A DNA stretch of 64,000 nucleotides from Streptomyces sp. SW4 (GTDB lineage: Bacteria > Actinomycetota > Actinomycetes > Streptomycetales > Streptomycetaceae), in NCBI GenBank assembly GCA_003248315.1, contig QKWM01000001.1:372001-436000 (forward strand), written 5' to 3'. The notes under the pieces were generated by a model, which was not told the origin of the DNA, ran no database searches, and was given only the letters and a program-made list of their open reading frames with translations. Below are positions 37,272-46,292 of this stretch, in pieces (position 1 is the first letter of the stretch; the number at the start of each line of letters is the position of its first letter). The position numbers and the translations under genes are program-made.

Positions 37272-37305
37272 CAAGAGGTAAGACGTACAGGGTCTAGACC
37301 TCTTG
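37272..37305. promoter_or_regulatory. DasR-like (dre) palindrome inside a larger inverted repeat
   Basis: GGTCTAGACC at 37291-37300 is the palindromic core of the DasR element (AGTGGTCTAGACCACT). It overlaps an 8-bp inverted repeat, CAAGAGGT (37272-37279) with ACCTCTTG (37298-37305). It lies 67-100 bases upstream of a GlcNAc-releasing enzyme gene, a typical DasR target class. Confidence 0.55.
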
Positions 37306-37379
37306 GCGGCTCCGCTTTACTCTGGCCAACACCCCGGCACCGGCCGCGCGTGCCGGTCCGCGCCGGCCGGCCGACGGTG

Positions 37380-39128
37380 CTACAGCGTGCCGTACTCGCC
37401 GACCCGGCGGCCCGCCACCCAGGTCTGCAGGACTTGCGTCTGCCACAGGGCCCGCCCCGACGGCAGCGCGAACGGGTCCGTGTCGACCAGGATGAAGTCG
37501 CCCCACTTGCCCGGCTCCAGACCGCCCAGCACCTTCTCCTGGTGCGCGGCGTGGGCGGCGTCGACGGTGAAGGAGCGCAGCGCCTCGACCGGGGTCATGG
37601 CCTGCTCCGGGTACCAGCCGCCGGCCGGCCTGCCCTCCCGGTCGGTGCGGGTGACGGCCGCGTGCAGTCCGTCGAAGGGGTTCTCGGAGGAGACGGGGAA
37701 GTCCGAGCCGGAGGCGACGACCGTGCCCTGGTCGAGCAGCGTGCGCCAGGCGTAACCGCCCTTGATGCGGTCCGGCCCCACCCGTGTCTCGGCCATGTTC
37801 ATGTCGTCGGTGGCGTGCACCGGCTGCATCGAGGCGATGACGCCCAGCCGCTTGAAGCGCGGGATGTCGTCGGGCGCGATGATCTGCGCGTGCTCGATCC
37901 GGTGCCGCAGGCCCTGGTCGCCGATGGTCCGGAAGGCCTGCTCGTAGGCGTCGAGGACGACACGGTTGCCGAGGTCGCCGATGGCGTGCACCGCGGCCTG
38001 GTAGCCGCCCCGCAGGATCCGCTCGACGCGCCGCGCCAGTTCCGCCGGCTCCATCTGGAGCAGCCCCTTGGTCGACGGCCGGTCGCTGTACGGCTCGATC
38101 AGCGCCGCCCCGTGGCTGCCGAGCGCGCCGTCCACGTACAGCTTGACGGTGCGCACCCGCAGCATGTCCTCGGCGAACGAGTCCGTCCGCGCCTCCGCGC
38201 CGACCTCGGTGAAGGCCGCGTAGTCCAGGAAGGCGTTCAGACGCAGCGTCAGGTCGCCGGAGGAGGCGAGTCGGCGCAGGACGACGACGCCGTCCGCGCT
38301 GGTGCCGGCGTCGGAGACGGAGGTCAGGCCGACGGCGTTCAGCCGGGTCTGCGCGGCCAGCGCCCGGTCCCGCACGTCGTCGAGGGTCGGCTCGGGCAGC
38401 CGCGAGGTGACGAACGTCTTGGCGGCGTCGACGAAGACGCCCGTCGGGGCACCGGAGGCGTCGCGCACGATCTGGCCGCCGGCCGGATCGGGGGTGTCGG
38501 CGGTGACGCCGGACAGCTCGAGCGCGCGGGAGTTGGCCACGCCCGCGTGCCCGTCCACCCGGACCAGCCACACCGGACGGTCGGACACGACGGAGTCCAG
38601 GTCCCGGGCGGTGGGCAGCCGCCCCAGCCCCCACACGACCTCGTTCCAGCCGCGGCCCTGGATCCAGCTCTGCCCGGGATGCGCGGCGGCGTACGCGGCC
38701 AGCCGGTCCAGCGCCTCCTGCAGCGACCGGGTGCCGGAGAGGTCCAGCTCGACGGCGAGCGCGCCGATGCCCCACAGATGGCCGTGGGCGTCGTGGAGTC
38801 CGGGCAGCAGGACCCGGCCGCGCCCGTCCAGGCGTCGTACGCCCCGCGCCGCACCGGGGTCGAGCGCGGCCACCCTGCCGCCCGGCGTGAGGAGCATGCG
38901 GGAGAACCGGTGCAGCCTTCCGCGGCGGTCGACGGTGTAGCCGCGGACGTTGTCCACCAGGAGGGGACCGGCGTCGTCCGCCCGGGTTCCGGCCGCGTCG
39001 CGGGGAGCCGCGGCGGCGGTGCCGGCCAGCGCCGTGCCGGGCAGGGCCGCCGCGGCGGCGCCGGCCCCGATCAGCTTGAGGAACTGGGCCCGCCCCAGCC
39101 GGGGCCGGGGGAATGGGACAGCATGCAT
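37380..39128 (-). CDS. Exported YtcJ-like amidohydrolase
   Basis: 582 residues, intact. The N-terminus LGRAQFLKLIGAGAAAAALP resembles a Tat signal without the second Arg of the usual pair. The amidohydrolase metal site is visible: LLPGLHDAHGHLWGIG (HxH), VKLYVDGALGSHGAALIEPY, AAVHAIGDLGNRVVLDAYEQ, RIEHAQIIAPDDIPRFKRLG and VASGSDFPVSSENPF (final Asp). It is a zinc or iron hydrolase of the amidohydrolase 3 group; the substrate is unknown. It is monocistronic, with a good promoter and an overlapping inverted repeat upstream. Confidence 0.9.
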   Translation of the reverse strand: MHAVPFPRPRLGRAQFLKLIGAGAAAAALPGTALAGTAAAAPRDAAGTRADDAGPLLVDNVRGYTVDRRGRLHRFSRMLLTPGGRVAALDPGAARGVRRLDGRGRVLLPGLHDAHGHLWGIGALAVELDLSGTRSLQEALDRLAAYAAAHPGQSWIQGRGWNEVVWGLGRLPTARDLDSVVSDRPVWLVRVDGHAGVANSRALELSGVTADTPDPAGGQIVRDASGAPTGVFVDAAKTFVTSRLPEPTLDDVRDRALAAQTRLNAVGLTSVSDAGTSADGVVVLRRLASSGDLTLRLNAFLDYAAFTEVGAEARTDSFAEDMLRVRTVKLYVDGALGSHGAALIEPYSDRPSTKGLLQMEPAELARRVERILRGGYQAAVHAIGDLGNRVVLDAYEQAFRTIGDQGLRHRIEHAQIIAPDDIPRFKRLGVIASMQPVHATDDMNMAETRVGPDRIKGGYAWRTLLDQGTVVASGSDFPVSSENPFDGLHAAVTRTDREGRPAGGWYPEQAMTPVEALRSFTVDAAHAAHQEKVLGGLEPGKWGDFILVDTDPFALPSGRALWQTQVLQTWVAGRRVGEYGTL

Positions 39129-39447
39129 CGCACATGAAGGTGACTCCGTGAGAACAGGTGAACCGGGCGGCCGCGGCGGAAGGGCGGGCAGGAACGTCCC
39201 GGGAACACGCCGGCCGGTGCGCCGGGCTTCTGACGGGGTCACACATCGGTGGTCGAACGCTAACCACCGCAAATCTGTACGGTCAAGATCCGTGCATGGC
39301 GAAAGAATCGTTGCCTCCGCGGCCGGACGCGCCCGATCGTCCGGGTGCCTCGCGCGGGCCCGGCGGGGAGTGGACGGGGTGTCACCGGAGCAGAATCCCC
39401 GGGTGCGTGAGTCGCCGTCAGTCTCCCCTCCCCGACTTGGAGAAGGC
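39129..39447. other. 319-bp divergent intergenic region
   Basis: No gene was recognised here. It contains the promoter and dyad of the amidohydrolase gene (39247-39286) and, at its right end, the GGAGAAGGC ribosome site of the nuclease-like gene. The middle part (39300-39420) shows no clear signal. Confidence 0.6.
39247..39286 (-). promoter_or_regulatory. Promoter with overlapping inverted repeat for the amidohydrolase gene
   Basis: On the minus strand TTGACC (39286-39281) and TAGCGT (39262-39257) are 18 bp apart. The -10 element lies inside the perfect inverted repeat CGGTGGT (39247-39253) with ACCACCG (39263-39269), spacer 9 bp, which would suit a repressor. Confidence 0.55.
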
Positions 39448-40433
39448 ATGAAGCGCAGTCCCCGACGTCTCCTGCGTTCCGCCGGCCCGGTCCGCCCGGA
39501 GCGTGACCGAGCCCGTGACCGAGCCCGGGCCCGGGGCCGGGTCCACGGCGGGTTCCGAGTCCGTGACCGGGTCCGAGCCCGCGGCCGGGCCGCCGTCGCC
39601 GTCCTGGCCGCCGCCCTGCTCGCCACGGCGGCTCCGGCGACCGCCGCGGCCTCCACGGCCCCCGGCGCCCAGGCGGCACCGCCGGTGCCGCTGCGGGTGG
39701 CGACCTACAACATCCACGCCGGCGCCGGCCAGGACGGGAGGTTCGACCTGGACCGCACGGCCGACGCCCTGCGCGCCCTGCGGGCCGACGTGATCGGCCT
39801 GCAGGAGGTCGACGTCCACTGGGGCGCCCGCAGCGACCATGCCGACGAGGCCCGGGCCCTGGCCGGGGAACTGGGCATGCGGGTCTTCTTCGCGCCCATC
39901 TACGACCTGGACCCCGCCACCGAGGGCGGGCAGCGCCGGCAGTACGGGGTGGCGGTCCTGAGCCGGTACCCGGTGCTGGACGCCGAGAACCACGAGATCA
40001 CCCGGCTCTCCACGCAGCGGCCCGACCCCGTGCCGGCGCCGGAGCCCGGCTTCGCCGAGGTGGTGGTCAACGTGAAGGGCTCCCACGTGCACGTGTACTC
40101 CACCCACCTCGACTACCGGTCCGACCCGTCGGTGCGGGCGGCCCAGGTGGCGGACATGCTCGACGTGCTGGCCGCCGACCGCGGGCCCAAGGTCCTGGTC
40201 GGCGACTTCAACGCCGAGGCCTCGGCGCCCGAACTGGCGCCGCTGTGGCGGGAGCTGCGGGACGCCGCTCCCGGGGCGGCGGCACGTACCCGGCGGTCCA
40301 GCCCGTCAAGCGCATCGACTTCGTGACCGTCTCGCCCGACGTCACCGTGGCCGGTGCCCGGACGGTCGCGACGGACGCCTCGGACCACCGTCCCGTCGTC
40401 GCCGACCTGAAGCTGCACCGGCGCGGCAGCTGA
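39448..40433 (+). CDS. Secreted endonuclease/exonuclease/phosphatase family protein, one frameshift
   Basis: About 328 residues with GGAGAAGGC before ATG. The EEP fold motifs are VATYNIHAGAGQDGRFDLDR (Asn/His metal site), VIGLQEVD (catalytic Glu), VYSTHLDYRSDP, VLVGDFNAEASAPEL (DxN) and the C-terminal ATDASDHRPVVADL (SDH). It hydrolyses a phosphodiester in nucleic acid, phospholipid or a phosphoinositide outside the cell. The n-region is odd: about 45 Arg-rich, internally repetitive residues (RDRARDRARARGR) precede the hydrophobic signal helix AVAVLAAALLATAAPATA. One base is missing near 40278 in a G/C-rich run. Confidence 0.87.
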
Positions 40434-40452
40434 CCGACCGCAGCCCGGGGCG

Positions 40453-40784
40453 TCAGCCCTGCCGGTCGACGCTCATCTCGCCCAGCTCCGACCAGTCCTC
40501 CTGCGGCACCGTCGCGTTGACGATCCGGGGCGTCTCGGCCAGATGCGGGGCAGCGTGCGCTGCGCCGTCCGGAAGTGCTCGGACTGCACGTGCGCCGCCC
40601 CCGCCTCGTCGTCGCGGAAGGCCTCCACGAGCACGTACTCCGTGGGGTCGTCGACGCTGCGGGACCAGTCGAACCACAGGCAGCCCGGCTCCGCGCGGGT
40701 GGCCGCGGTGAAGTCGGCGGCGATCCGGGGCCAGTCGTCGGCGTACTCGGGGCGGATGCGGAACTTGGCGGTGATGAAGATCAT
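40453..40784 (-). CDS. Antibiotic biosynthesis monooxygenase (ABM/YgiN-like) protein, one frameshift
   Basis: About 110 residues, ATG preceded by GGAGAGAGACC. The dimeric alpha-beta barrel fold is indicated by MIFITAKFRIRPEYADDWPR, EPGCLWFDWSRSVDDPTEYV and VEAFRDDEAGAAHVQSEHFR. One base is missing near 40552, restoring the tail TPRIVNATVPQEDWSELGEM. Members oxidise quinols or polyketide aromatics without cofactors, or act on haem. Single gene; convergent with the nuclease-like gene. Confidence 0.85.
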
Positions 40785-40965
40785 CGGTCTCTCTCCATGT
40801 CGGATCGGGGGAGGGGCGCCACGTCCATGACCAGGGCCCATCCCGTACATTTCGGGCAGGTCGACGGTGATGATCGTATCGGACGTGCGGGTGGCCGCGG
40901 ACGCCCGGAGGCCCTGCCGCCGGCGAGCGGGAACCGGCGGGGCGGGCCGCCCGCGTGCACCCCCG

Positions 40966-42137
40966 TCAGGCCGGCAGGAGGCGCAGCCTCACGGGCGGCG
41001 TCGGCGCGGCCTCCGGCAGGCGCAGCGGCCGGCTTCCGGGCGTGACCGACCCCAGGACGCGGGAGTGGCGGGCGCCCGTGCACGCCGGGACGGTGCCGGG
41101 CAGCCCGTGCGCGGTCAGGAAACCCAGGACGGCGAACGCGTAGGCCTCCTTGGCCGCCGACGGCAGCCCCAGCTCGTCGGAGGTGCGCAGCGGCACGTCG
41201 CCCAGTGCCGTGGCCAGCATGGCCATCAGGGCCGGATTGCGGGTGCCCCGCCGGAGGCGACGACCTCGCTCGCGCCGGCCGACCGGACCGCGTCGGCGAC
41301 CGTGCGGGCGGTGAGCCGGGTGACGGTGGCCACCACGTCCTGCGGCGGGAGCCGCTCCGACCCGGCCAGGGCGCTCTGGAGGTAGGGCCAGTGGAACAGT
41401 TCCTTCCCGGTCGTCTTCGGCGGCGGCTTCGCGTAGTACGGCTCGTCCAGCAGGCGCCGCAGCAGGGCGGCGTCGACGGTGCCGCGCGCGGCGAGGGCGC
41501 CGTCCCGGTCGTGGTCCAGCCGGCCGCCGGTGAGGGCGTGCACGGCCGCGTCGATGAGGGCGTTGGCGGGACCGGTGTCGAAGGCGACGGGGCCGGACGG
41601 GCCGGCGGCCACCGTCAGGTTGGCGATGCCGCCGAGATTCAGCGCGGCGGGCACGCCGGGCCGCCCGCGCAGCCACATCACGTCGACGGCGCTCACCAGC
41701 GGCGCGCCCTGACCGCCGGCGGCGACGTCGCGGCTGCGCAGGTCGGAGACCACGGGACGGCCGGTGGCCTCCGCGATCCACGCCGCCGAGCCGATCTGCA
41801 GGGTGCCGTGCACCCGGCCCCGCTCGGCCCAGTGGTAGACGGTCTGGCCGTGCGAGACCACCAGGTCGGCGCGTCCGTCGCACAGTTCGCGGTCGGCCCG
41901 GACGGCGAGCGCGGCGAACGCCCGGCCGATGCCGGTGTCGAGCCGGCACACCTCCCGCAGCGTCGTGGCGGCGGGCGGCAGCGCGGCGGCCAGGGCGGAC
42001 CGCAGCTCCTCCGGGTAGGGCGCGCTCACCATCCCCAGGGGCCTGAGCAGCAGGGTGTCCCCCTCCAGCGTGAGATCGGCCGCGGCGGCGTCGACCGCGT
42101 CGTGGGACGTGCCGGACATCATCCCGATCACGCGCAT
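40966..42137 (-). CDS. anmK: Anhydro-N-acetylmuramic acid kinase, one frameshift
   Basis: About 390 residues. MRVIGMMSGTSHDAVDAA is the AnmK start signature, followed by VSHGQTVYHWAERGRVHGTL, QIGSAAWIAEATGRPVVSDL, NLGGIANLTVAAG and FDTGPANALIDAAVHALTGG. It phosphorylates 1,6-anhydroMurNAc to MurNAc-6-P during cell-wall recycling. The ATG has AGGAGGTTCGGGG in front. One base is missing near 41255. The MFS gene ends 67 bases upstream on the same strand, so the pair probably forms an uptake-and-salvage operon. Confidence 0.95.
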
Positions 42138-42204
42138 CCCCGAACCTCCTTGTCCTTCCGCCCGGTTGCCGGCGGGCGACGCACGACCGCCCCTCTCGCG
42201 CCGG

Positions 42205-43548
42205 TCAGTCGCGCAACGCACGGCGGTGGTCGTCGCCGCGCAGGGTGAGCAGGGCGAGCGTACTGACGGCGCACGTCACGACCACGTAGTACGCGGGGAT
42301 GTCGGCGTCGCCGGTCCGCTTGATCGCCTCGGTGATGACGAGGCCCGCGCAGCCGGAGAACACCGCGTTCGACAGCGCGTACGCCAGGCCGAGACCGGTG
42401 TAGCGGGCGCTGGTCGGGAACATCTCGGCGAGCATCGCGGGCCCCGGCCCCGCCATCAGCCCGACGACGGCCCCGGCGGCGAACACGGCGACGCCCTTGG
42501 CGGCCGTCGAGGCGCCGGGGTCCTGGAGCAGGTGCAGCAGCGGGAAGGCGAGGACGGCCACGAGGACCGCCCCGGCCACCATCACCGCACGGCGCCCGAT
42601 CCGGTCGCTGAGCGCGCCCGCCGGGACGATGGAGGCCGCGAAGCCCAGGTTGGCCACGACCGTGGCGACCAGGGCCTGCTGGAAGGTGGTGTCCAGGGTG
42701 TTCTGCAGGTACGACGGCAGGACGACGAGGAAGGTGTACCCGGCGGCCGACCAGCCCATGAGCCGGCCCGCGCCCAGCGCGATGGCCCTGGCCACCTCCC
42801 GTGCCGGAGCCGTGGCCACCGGCACCGGCTGCGGCGCGCCCGGCACCGCCGGGTCCTGTGCCCGAGCGGTCCGCCGGAAGGAGGGCGTCTCCTCCAGCCT
42901 CAGCCGCAGCCACAGGGCGGCGAGCCCGAGGGGGAGGGCCAGCAGGAACGGCAGCCGCCAGCCCCAGTCGGCGAGCGCGGACTCGCTCAGCACGGTGGCC
43001 GGGAGCGCGGCCATGCCCGCTCCGGCGAGCAGTCCGAGCGCCACCGTGAAGGACTGCCAGGAGCCGTACACGCCGCGCCGGCCGGGCGGGGCGAACTCCG
43101 TCATGACCGAGACGGCACCGCCGAACTCCCCTCCCGCGGACAGGCCCTGGACCACGCGCAGCAGCGTGAGCAGCCAGGGCGCCGCCGCCCCCACCGTGTC
43201 GTACGTCGGCAGCAGACCGATCAGGGTGGTGGCGGCGGTCATCAGCAGGACGACCGTGATGAGCGTGGGACGCCGGCCGATCCGGTCGCCCAGGCGGCCG
43301 AAGACGGCCGCGCCGACCGGCCGGAAGAAGAAGGCGAGCGCGAAGGACGCGTACGTCCTGACGAGCGCCTCGGCCTCGCTCGCGCCGTCGGGGGTGAAGA
43401 AGTTGGCGGCGATGATGGTGGCGAAGTAGCCGTAGACGCCGAACTCGTACCACTCGATGAAGTTCCCCACCGAGCCCGCCACCAGCGCCCTGCGGGAGCG
43501 CGGCGGTCCCGCGGTCCCCTCCACCGGTCCCTGCACGGGGATGGTCAT
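42205..43548 (-). CDS. MFS transporter, metabolite:H+ symporter (ProP/ShiA-like) type
   Basis: 447 residues, intact, 12 membrane helices. NFIEWYEFGVYGYFATIIAA and GRLGDRIGRRPTLITVVLL are the MHS-family signatures, with RVVQGLSAGGEFGGAVSVMT and the GALSDRIGRRAVMVAGAVL loop in the second half. It imports an organic acid, osmolyte or sugar acid with protons. Its location directly before anmK suggests that it brings in anhydroMurNAc or a related cell-wall fragment, which would be unusual for this transporter class; this is inference from position only. Confidence 0.88.
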   Translation of the reverse strand: MTIPVQGPVEGTAGPPRSRRALVAGSVGNFIEWYEFGVYGYFATIIAANFFTPDGASEAEALVRTYASFALAFFFRPVGAAVFGRLGDRIGRRPTLITVVLLMTAATTLIGLLPTYDTVGAAAPWLLTLLRVVQGLSAGGEFGGAVSVMTEFAPPGRRGVYGSWQSFTVALGLLAGAGMAALPATVLSESALADWGWRLPFLLALPLGLAALWLRLRLEETPSFRRTARAQDPAVPGAPQPVPVATAPAREVARAIALGAGRLMGWSAAGYTFLVVLPSYLQNTLDTTFQQALVATVVANLGFAASIVPAGALSDRIGRRAVMVAGAVLVAVLAFPLLHLLQDPGASTAAKGVAVFAAGAVVGLMAGPGPAMLAEMFPTSARYTGLGLAYALSNAVFSGCAGLVITEAIKRTGDADIPAYYVVVTCAVSTLALLTLRGDDHRRALRD

Positions 43549-43805
43549 GCGGTCGCCCCTTCGTCGTCGCGGACGGTATGCGGAGCAAGGCGTTCCAGGA
43601 GTGATAGCGAGTTTCACCGGCATGCTGAGTCCCTGTCAATAACTTTCAACGAGGCGCGGGGCACGTGGTGGCCGCACCAGGTGCGGTGTAATGAGCGCCG
43701 GCCGCGGTGCCACGCCGATCCGGTGCGTGAGGGCACGGCTGCCGGAAGGCATCGACACCGGCGCTCCGAGCGCCCGGACGGCGGACGGCAGAGGACGGAA
43801 CGACC

Positions 43806-45444
43806 ATGGACGACTTGCGGCCCGGCGACCCGACGCAGGTCGGGGACTACCGGTTGCTCGGACGGCTCGGGGCCGGAGGCATGGGACAGGTGTTCCTCGG
43901 GCGCTCGCGGCGGGGGCGCACGGTCGCCGTCAAGCTGGTGCACGCCCAGCTGGCCCACGACCCGGAGTTCCGCCGCCGGTTCCGCGCGGAGGTGGCCGCG
44001 GCGCGGCGGGTCGGCGGGAGTGGACGGCGCCGGTCCTGGACGCCGACACCGAGGCGGACACGCCCTGGGTCGCCACCGGATACGTCGCCGGACCCACGCT
44101 GCACGAGGCGGTGACCCGCATCGGCGGGCCGCTGCCGGAGCGCTCCGTGTGGCACCTGGCCGCGGGCCTGGGGCGCGCCCTGCGGAGCATCCACGGCTGC
44201 GGGCTCGTGCACCGGGACCTCAAGCCCTCGAACGTGATGCTGACGGTCAACGGGCCCCGGGTCATCGACTTCGGTGTCGCCCGCGCGGCCGACGCCGGTG
44301 TGCTGACCCGGACCGGCGCGATGGTCGGCTCCCCGGGGTACATGTCGCCCGAGCAGATCCTGGGCGCCGAGATCACCGGGCCGAGCGACGTGTTCAGCCT
44401 GGGCCTGGTCCTGGTGTTCGCCGCCACGGGCCGCCAGGCGTTCGGCGGCCCGGACAGCGGGGTCCACGCGGTCATGCTCCGGGTGACCCAGGACGACCCG
44501 GACCTGGACGGGATGCCGGAGCCGCTGGCCCGGTTCGTGGGCCGGTGCCTCGCCAAACGGCCCGAGGACCGCATCGCCCTGCCCGAGCTCGTGGCGTCGG
44601 CCGAGGCGGCCGGCGCCGAGGCGGGCTCCGGCGCGTGGCTCCCGGGCGGTCTGATGGCGGAGCTCGGCCGGCACGCCGCCGCCCTCCTCGACCTCGAGGA
44701 GCCGCCGCCGACCCGGGTCGACGACCCTGCCGCGGGGCGGGGCGGGGACGTGCACGCCCTCCCGACGGCGCACGGCGCCCGGGTCACGCCCTCGCCGCCA
44801 GGCCCCCGACGCCGGTCCCGGCACCCCCGGGTCCCACACCGGCGCCGACCTTCGCGCCGATGCCGGCGCCGGCCCCCATGCCGCCGGTGCCGGCGTCACG
44901 GATGACGATGGCCACACCGCCGATGCCGCCGGTGCCGGGTGGCTTCCGGCCGGCCGGCCGACGCGGGAGCCGGGCCGGAGTCGTGCTGCTCGCCGCGGCC
45001 GGCGCCGCCGTACTCGCCGTGGTCCTCGCCACGGCGCTGTCCGGTCTCGGAGGGGACGAGAACCGGGCCGGCGCCGGGGCGTCCGGGGCGGCGGCTCCCG
45101 CGAAGTCCCCGAAGGCGTCCCCCGCCGACTACGAGGGCACGTGGACCGGCAACGTCCGCGAGCCGGACGGCGGCCTCTACTCGATCCGGGTGGACTACAC
45201 CGGCGGGAAGCCCGGTGACCGGGTGGCCTCGGTGAACTATCCGTCGCTGGAGTGCGGCGGCCGATGGGTCCTGACCATGGACACCGGCCACTCGGTCCGG
45301 ATCCGAGAGGAGATCACCGAGGAGACCAGCCCGCTGAACTGCCTCGACGAGGTCGACATCGTCCTGACCCCCTCGGGCGACGGCCGCCTGCGCTACGAGG
45401 TGGAGGGCGCGGGGGACAGCGCCACGCTGCGGCGGAGCAAGTGA
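43806..45444 (+). CDS. Membrane-anchored serine/threonine protein kinase, two frameshifts
   Basis: About 546 residues. The kinase domain (about 1-270) has the Gly loop LLGRLGAGGMGQVFLG, Lys in TVAVKLVHAQ, catalytic loop CGLVHRDLKPSNVML, VIDFGVARA and GSPGYMSPEQI. A Pro/Ala-rich linker (TPAPTFAPMPAPAPMPPV) leads to a single membrane helix (AGVVLLAAAGAAVLAVVLAT). An extracellular domain of about 110 residues (ADYEGTWTGNVREPDGGLYS; LECGGRWVLTMDT) follows with two Cys, likely the sensor. Bases are missing near 44020 and 44785. It shares a terminator with the convergent gene that follows. Confidence 0.92.
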
Positions 45445-45446
45445 GG

Positions 45447-45481
45447 GGACACGGCCCCCGCGTTCGGCGGGGGCCGTGTCC
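45447..45481. terminator. Strong bidirectional hairpin between kinase and convergent gene
   Basis: GGACACGGCCCCCGC and GCGGGGGCCGTGTCC form a perfect 15-bp stem with a 5-nt loop (GTTCG). It lies exactly between the two stops (45444 and 45482). Confidence 0.85.
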
Positions 45482-46080
45482 TCAGCTCGGCAGCGGCAGC
45501 GGCGGCAGCTTCTGGTGGTCGGGCCGGCCCCGGTTGAGCACGGAGATCGTCGCGGCGGAGAACCACGGCACGGTCGGACCGGCCAGCCGCATCGGCTCCC
45601 ACTGCTGATAGTCCGTGAACAGCGCCCACTGGTCGATGACGGGGAGGAAGCTGATGATCTCGTCGTGCCGCAGCGTCACCCACCGGTTCTCCGCCGCGAC
45701 GTGCAGCAGCATGCGGCGGTCGGTGAGGATCGCGCGGCAGGGGAGAAGTCCCGCCACTGCGCCTGGGCCATCGCCTGCGCCCGGCTGCGGGCCGTGCTGT
45801 TGGCGACCGCGTCCCCGACCAGCCCGGCGGCGACGAACAGCGGCGACCCGAAGTAGAAGCCGGAACGCTCGTTGTACGTCACGTTCGTGGCGTAGAAGCG
45901 CGCGTAGTGCGCGGCCACGTCGCCGTACGCGGTCTCACCCGGCTCCAGCAGCACGCCCGGTGTGGCGATCGGGGCCAGCTCGCCCCCGTTGGCGAGGTGC
46001 CGGTGGAGCGAGCACGCGGCCTCCCAGCCCTGCTGGTGAAGCGCCCGCAGATGGTCGTCGGCCGGATGCGGATGCGGCAC
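45482..46080 (-). CDS. Unassigned protein (about 199 residues), one frameshift
   Basis: The N-terminal half has GWEAACSLHRHLANGGELAP and YARFYATNVTYNERSGFYFG, then a hydrophobic GSPLFVAAGLVGDAVANSTA. The C-terminal half (DRRMLLHVAAENRWVTLRHD, EIISFLPVIDQWALFTDYQQ) looks like a PH-like domain seen in many Streptomyces proteins of unknown role. One C is missing near 45738. No catalytic motif is seen. The ATG has only a weak ribosome site. Confidence 0.65.
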
Positions 46081-46253
46081 TGCCCCTCGCCCCCATGAGA
46101 CACCGAACGGGCGGACGTCCCGTTCGCTGTCTCATGATGCCAGGCGGCGACGGCCCGGAGCCCCGGCGAGCGTGCTCCGGGGCGAGGGCGGAGCACGCCC
46201 TGGGCGCCGCCCGCTCCGGTGGAAGGGCGGGGCGGGCGGGAGGAGAATTCCTG

Positions 46254-46268
46254 TGACAACGGTTCCCG
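46254..46268. promoter_or_regulatory. Weak candidate Zur box upstream of aztC-like gene
   Basis: TGACAACGGTTCCCG fits the Zur consensus (TGAAAATGATTTTCA) at only its left half and some central positions. It is placed 25 bases before the GTG start of the zinc-binding protein gene. Its presence is expected because such importers are Zur targets. Confidence 0.35.
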
Positions 46269-46292
46269 TTCCGACCGGCGGGAGGACTGCCC

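Noticed and set aside
43611..43639. TTGACA on the minus strand upstream of the MFS gene as a promoter
   Set aside because: The -35 match is perfect but there is no acceptable -10 hexamer at 16-19 bp, so I do not list it as a feature.
42055..45444. A very long plus-strand frame ending with the kinase C-terminus
   Set aside because: The upstream part is antisense to the MFS gene. Only the region after about 44785 is coding, as the kinase sensor domain.
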